From: Anaerolineaceae bacterium
GTDB taxonomy: Bacteria; Chloroflexota; Anaerolineae; Anaerolineales; Anaerolineaceae
Direction: 5' to 3'
DNA: 8,126 nt
NCBI GenBank assembly: GCA_003524305.1
Contig: DQHW01000003.1
Span: 101,355-109,480, forward strand
The notes beneath the pieces were generated by a model. The model had not been told where the DNA came from and made no database searches. It saw nothing but the letters and a program-made list of their open reading frames with translations. Position numbers and translations under genes: made by a program. Of the stretch, positions 7,312 to 8,126 are shown in pieces. Numbering within the stretch: position 1 is the first letter of the stretch; each line of letters opens with the position of its first letter.

Positions 7312-7314
7312 TAT
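7286..7314 (+). promoter_or_regulatory. Candidate sigma-70-type promoter for pstS
   Basis: A weak -35-like TTTACT (7286-7291) is separated by 17 bp from a -10-like TAATAT (7309-7314), which would place the transcript start near 7320, about 20 bases before the pstS start codon. TATAAA at 7312-7317 is an alternative -10. The poor -35 and its overlap with the repeat array suit an activator-dependent promoter, where the Pho box replaces the -35 contact. Confidence 0.45.
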
Positions 7315-7330
7315 AAAGCTATCTAATAAA

Positions 7331-7335
7331 AGGAG
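7331..7335 (+). promoter_or_regulatory. Ribosome-binding site for pstS
   Basis: AGGAG with seven bases to the ATG at 7343 is the strongest Shine-Dalgarno sequence in the window. It decides the start and suggests high expression, as expected for an abundant binding protein. Confidence 0.75.
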
Positions 7336-7342
7336 ACGAAAA

Positions 7343-8126
7343 ATGCGTTCAAAATCATTGTTGTTGGTTGTTAGTATCGTACTTGTAAGTGCCTTTGTTT
7401 TATCAGCCTGTTCCACTCCGTCTGCCGCCCCCGTAGAAGAACCAGTCACCGCTACAGAGGCTCCCATGGTTGCCACAGCAACAGAAGCTCCAGTTGTTGA
7501 TGAGACAGTTGCTGGAATTCTCCCCGAAGTTGATCCCTCCGCAGTAACAGGCGACATCATCTCGGCAGGCAGCTCCACCGTCTACCCCCTGAGCGAAGCC
7601 ATTCAAGCCCTATTCGAACAAGAAGGCTATACCGGACAGCACACTCTTTCTTCGATCGGTAGTGGTGGTGGTTTCGAACGTTTCTGCAAGACCGGTGAAA
7701 CTGACATCTCCAACGCCAGCCGCGCCATCAAAGATTCAGAAGTTGAAGCCTGCGCAGCCCTTTCACCTGCCCGTGTCCCCGTTGAATTCCGTGTCGGAAC
7801 CGACGCCATCGCAGTTGTGGTTAGCAAACAAAACACCTTCCTCACCAATGTCACCCTTGAAGAATTAGGCCTCATCTTCACCACCGCTACCAAGTGGTCT
7901 GATGTGAACCCCGAATGGCCAGCTGAAAACATTCTGCGCTTCACCCCCGGCACTGACAGCGGTACCTTCGATTTCTTCACCGAAGAAGTTATTCAGAAAC
8001 CCCAAGGACTAAAAACACTAGACGAAGCTAAAGCTCTTGTTTTAGCCGCCAGCAATCTTCAAACCAGCGAAGACGACAACACCCTCGTCCAAGGCGTTGA
8101 GGGCAGCCCCTATGCCATCGGTTACT
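7343..8126 (+). CDS. pstS: Phosphate ABC transporter substrate-binding lipoprotein (PstS family), 3'-truncated by the window
   Basis: The frame stays open from the ATG at 7343 to the window end, giving 261 residues and no stop. Residues 1-23 form a lipoprotein signal peptide: R2/K4, a hydrophobic core and lipobox LSAC with lipidated Cys23. A Thr/Ala/Glu/Pro/Val-rich linker (about 24-66) with the repeated unit TATEAP leads to the folded domain. Ligand-binding segments of PstS are visible: ISAGSSTVYPLSEA (72-85), SSIGSGGGFERF (103-114), TDISNASRAI (120-129) and FTPGTDSGTFDFF (200-212), the last matching the D-G-S-G-T phosphate loop of E. coli PstS. Cys115 and Cys137 could form a disulfide. The protein would capture phosphate outside the membrane and deliver it to the PstCAB permease, whose genes are expected downstream but not visible. 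Specificity for phosphate is supported by the neighbouring PhoB/PhoR-like genes and the Pho-box-like promoter. The related tungstate/molybdate binders lack this motif combination. Confidence 0.92.
   Translation, partial: MRSKSLLLVVSIVLVSAFVLSACSTPSAAPVEEPVTATEAPMVATATEAPVVDETVAGILPEVDPSAVTGDIISAGSSTVYPLSEAIQALFEQEGYTGQHTLSSIGSGGGFERFCKTGETDISNASRAIKDSEVEACAALSPARVPVEFRVGTDAIAVVVSKQNTFLTNVTLEELGLIFTTATKWSDVNPEWPAENILRFTPGTDSGTFDFFTEEVIQKPQGLKTLDEAKALVLAASNLQTSEDDNTLVQGVEGSPYAIGY

Overview
The window (8126 bp, moderate GC by eye) is a dense, all-plus-strand stretch of bacterial chromosome with six protein genes, the first and last cut by the window edges. No RNA genes, CRISPR arrays, insertion sequences or long repeats were seen. 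The organism is probably a Chloroflexota member of the Anaerolineae type. This rests on style only: a PstS lipoprotein with a Thr/Glu/Ala/Pro-rich linker straight after the lipobox, tightly packed genes, and a bi-domain oxidoreductase / heparinase-like / WbuB-like glycosyltransferase trio. No marker gene is present, so the assignment is tentative.

Left part (1-4788), polysaccharide genes. The 3' portion of a bi-domain oxidoreductase (zinc-alcohol-dehydrogenase-like domain fused to a Gfo/Idh/MocA domain) is followed after about 28 bp by a heparinase II/III-like protein with a TTG start. Two bases after that comes a family-4 glycosyltransferase of the WbuB type. The trio looks like the tail of a surface or exopolysaccharide cluster.

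Right part (4778-8126), phosphate regulon. An OmpR/PhoB-type response regulator starts inside the last codons of the glycosyltransferase gene (11-bp overlap). Three bases after it comes a PhoR-type sensor kinase with a large extracytoplasmic domain, HAMP, PAS, HisKA and HATPase domains. An 87-bp intergenic region separates the kinase from a PstS-like phosphate-binding lipoprotein that runs off the right edge. The usual continuation would be pstC, pstA, pstB and phoU, but these lie outside the window.

The most notable signal is in that 87-bp gap. TTAAC-centred octamers repeat on an exact 11-bp period just upstream of a -10-like element. This is the geometry of a Pho box, and the unit sequence resembles the cyanobacterial (SphR) consensus more than the enterobacterial one. 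The inferred circuit is that the two-component pair encoded next door binds this array and induces pstS when phosphate is scarce. The second notable point is that the regulator genes are physically joined, with overlapping reading frames, to the polysaccharide genes and have no visible promoter of their own.
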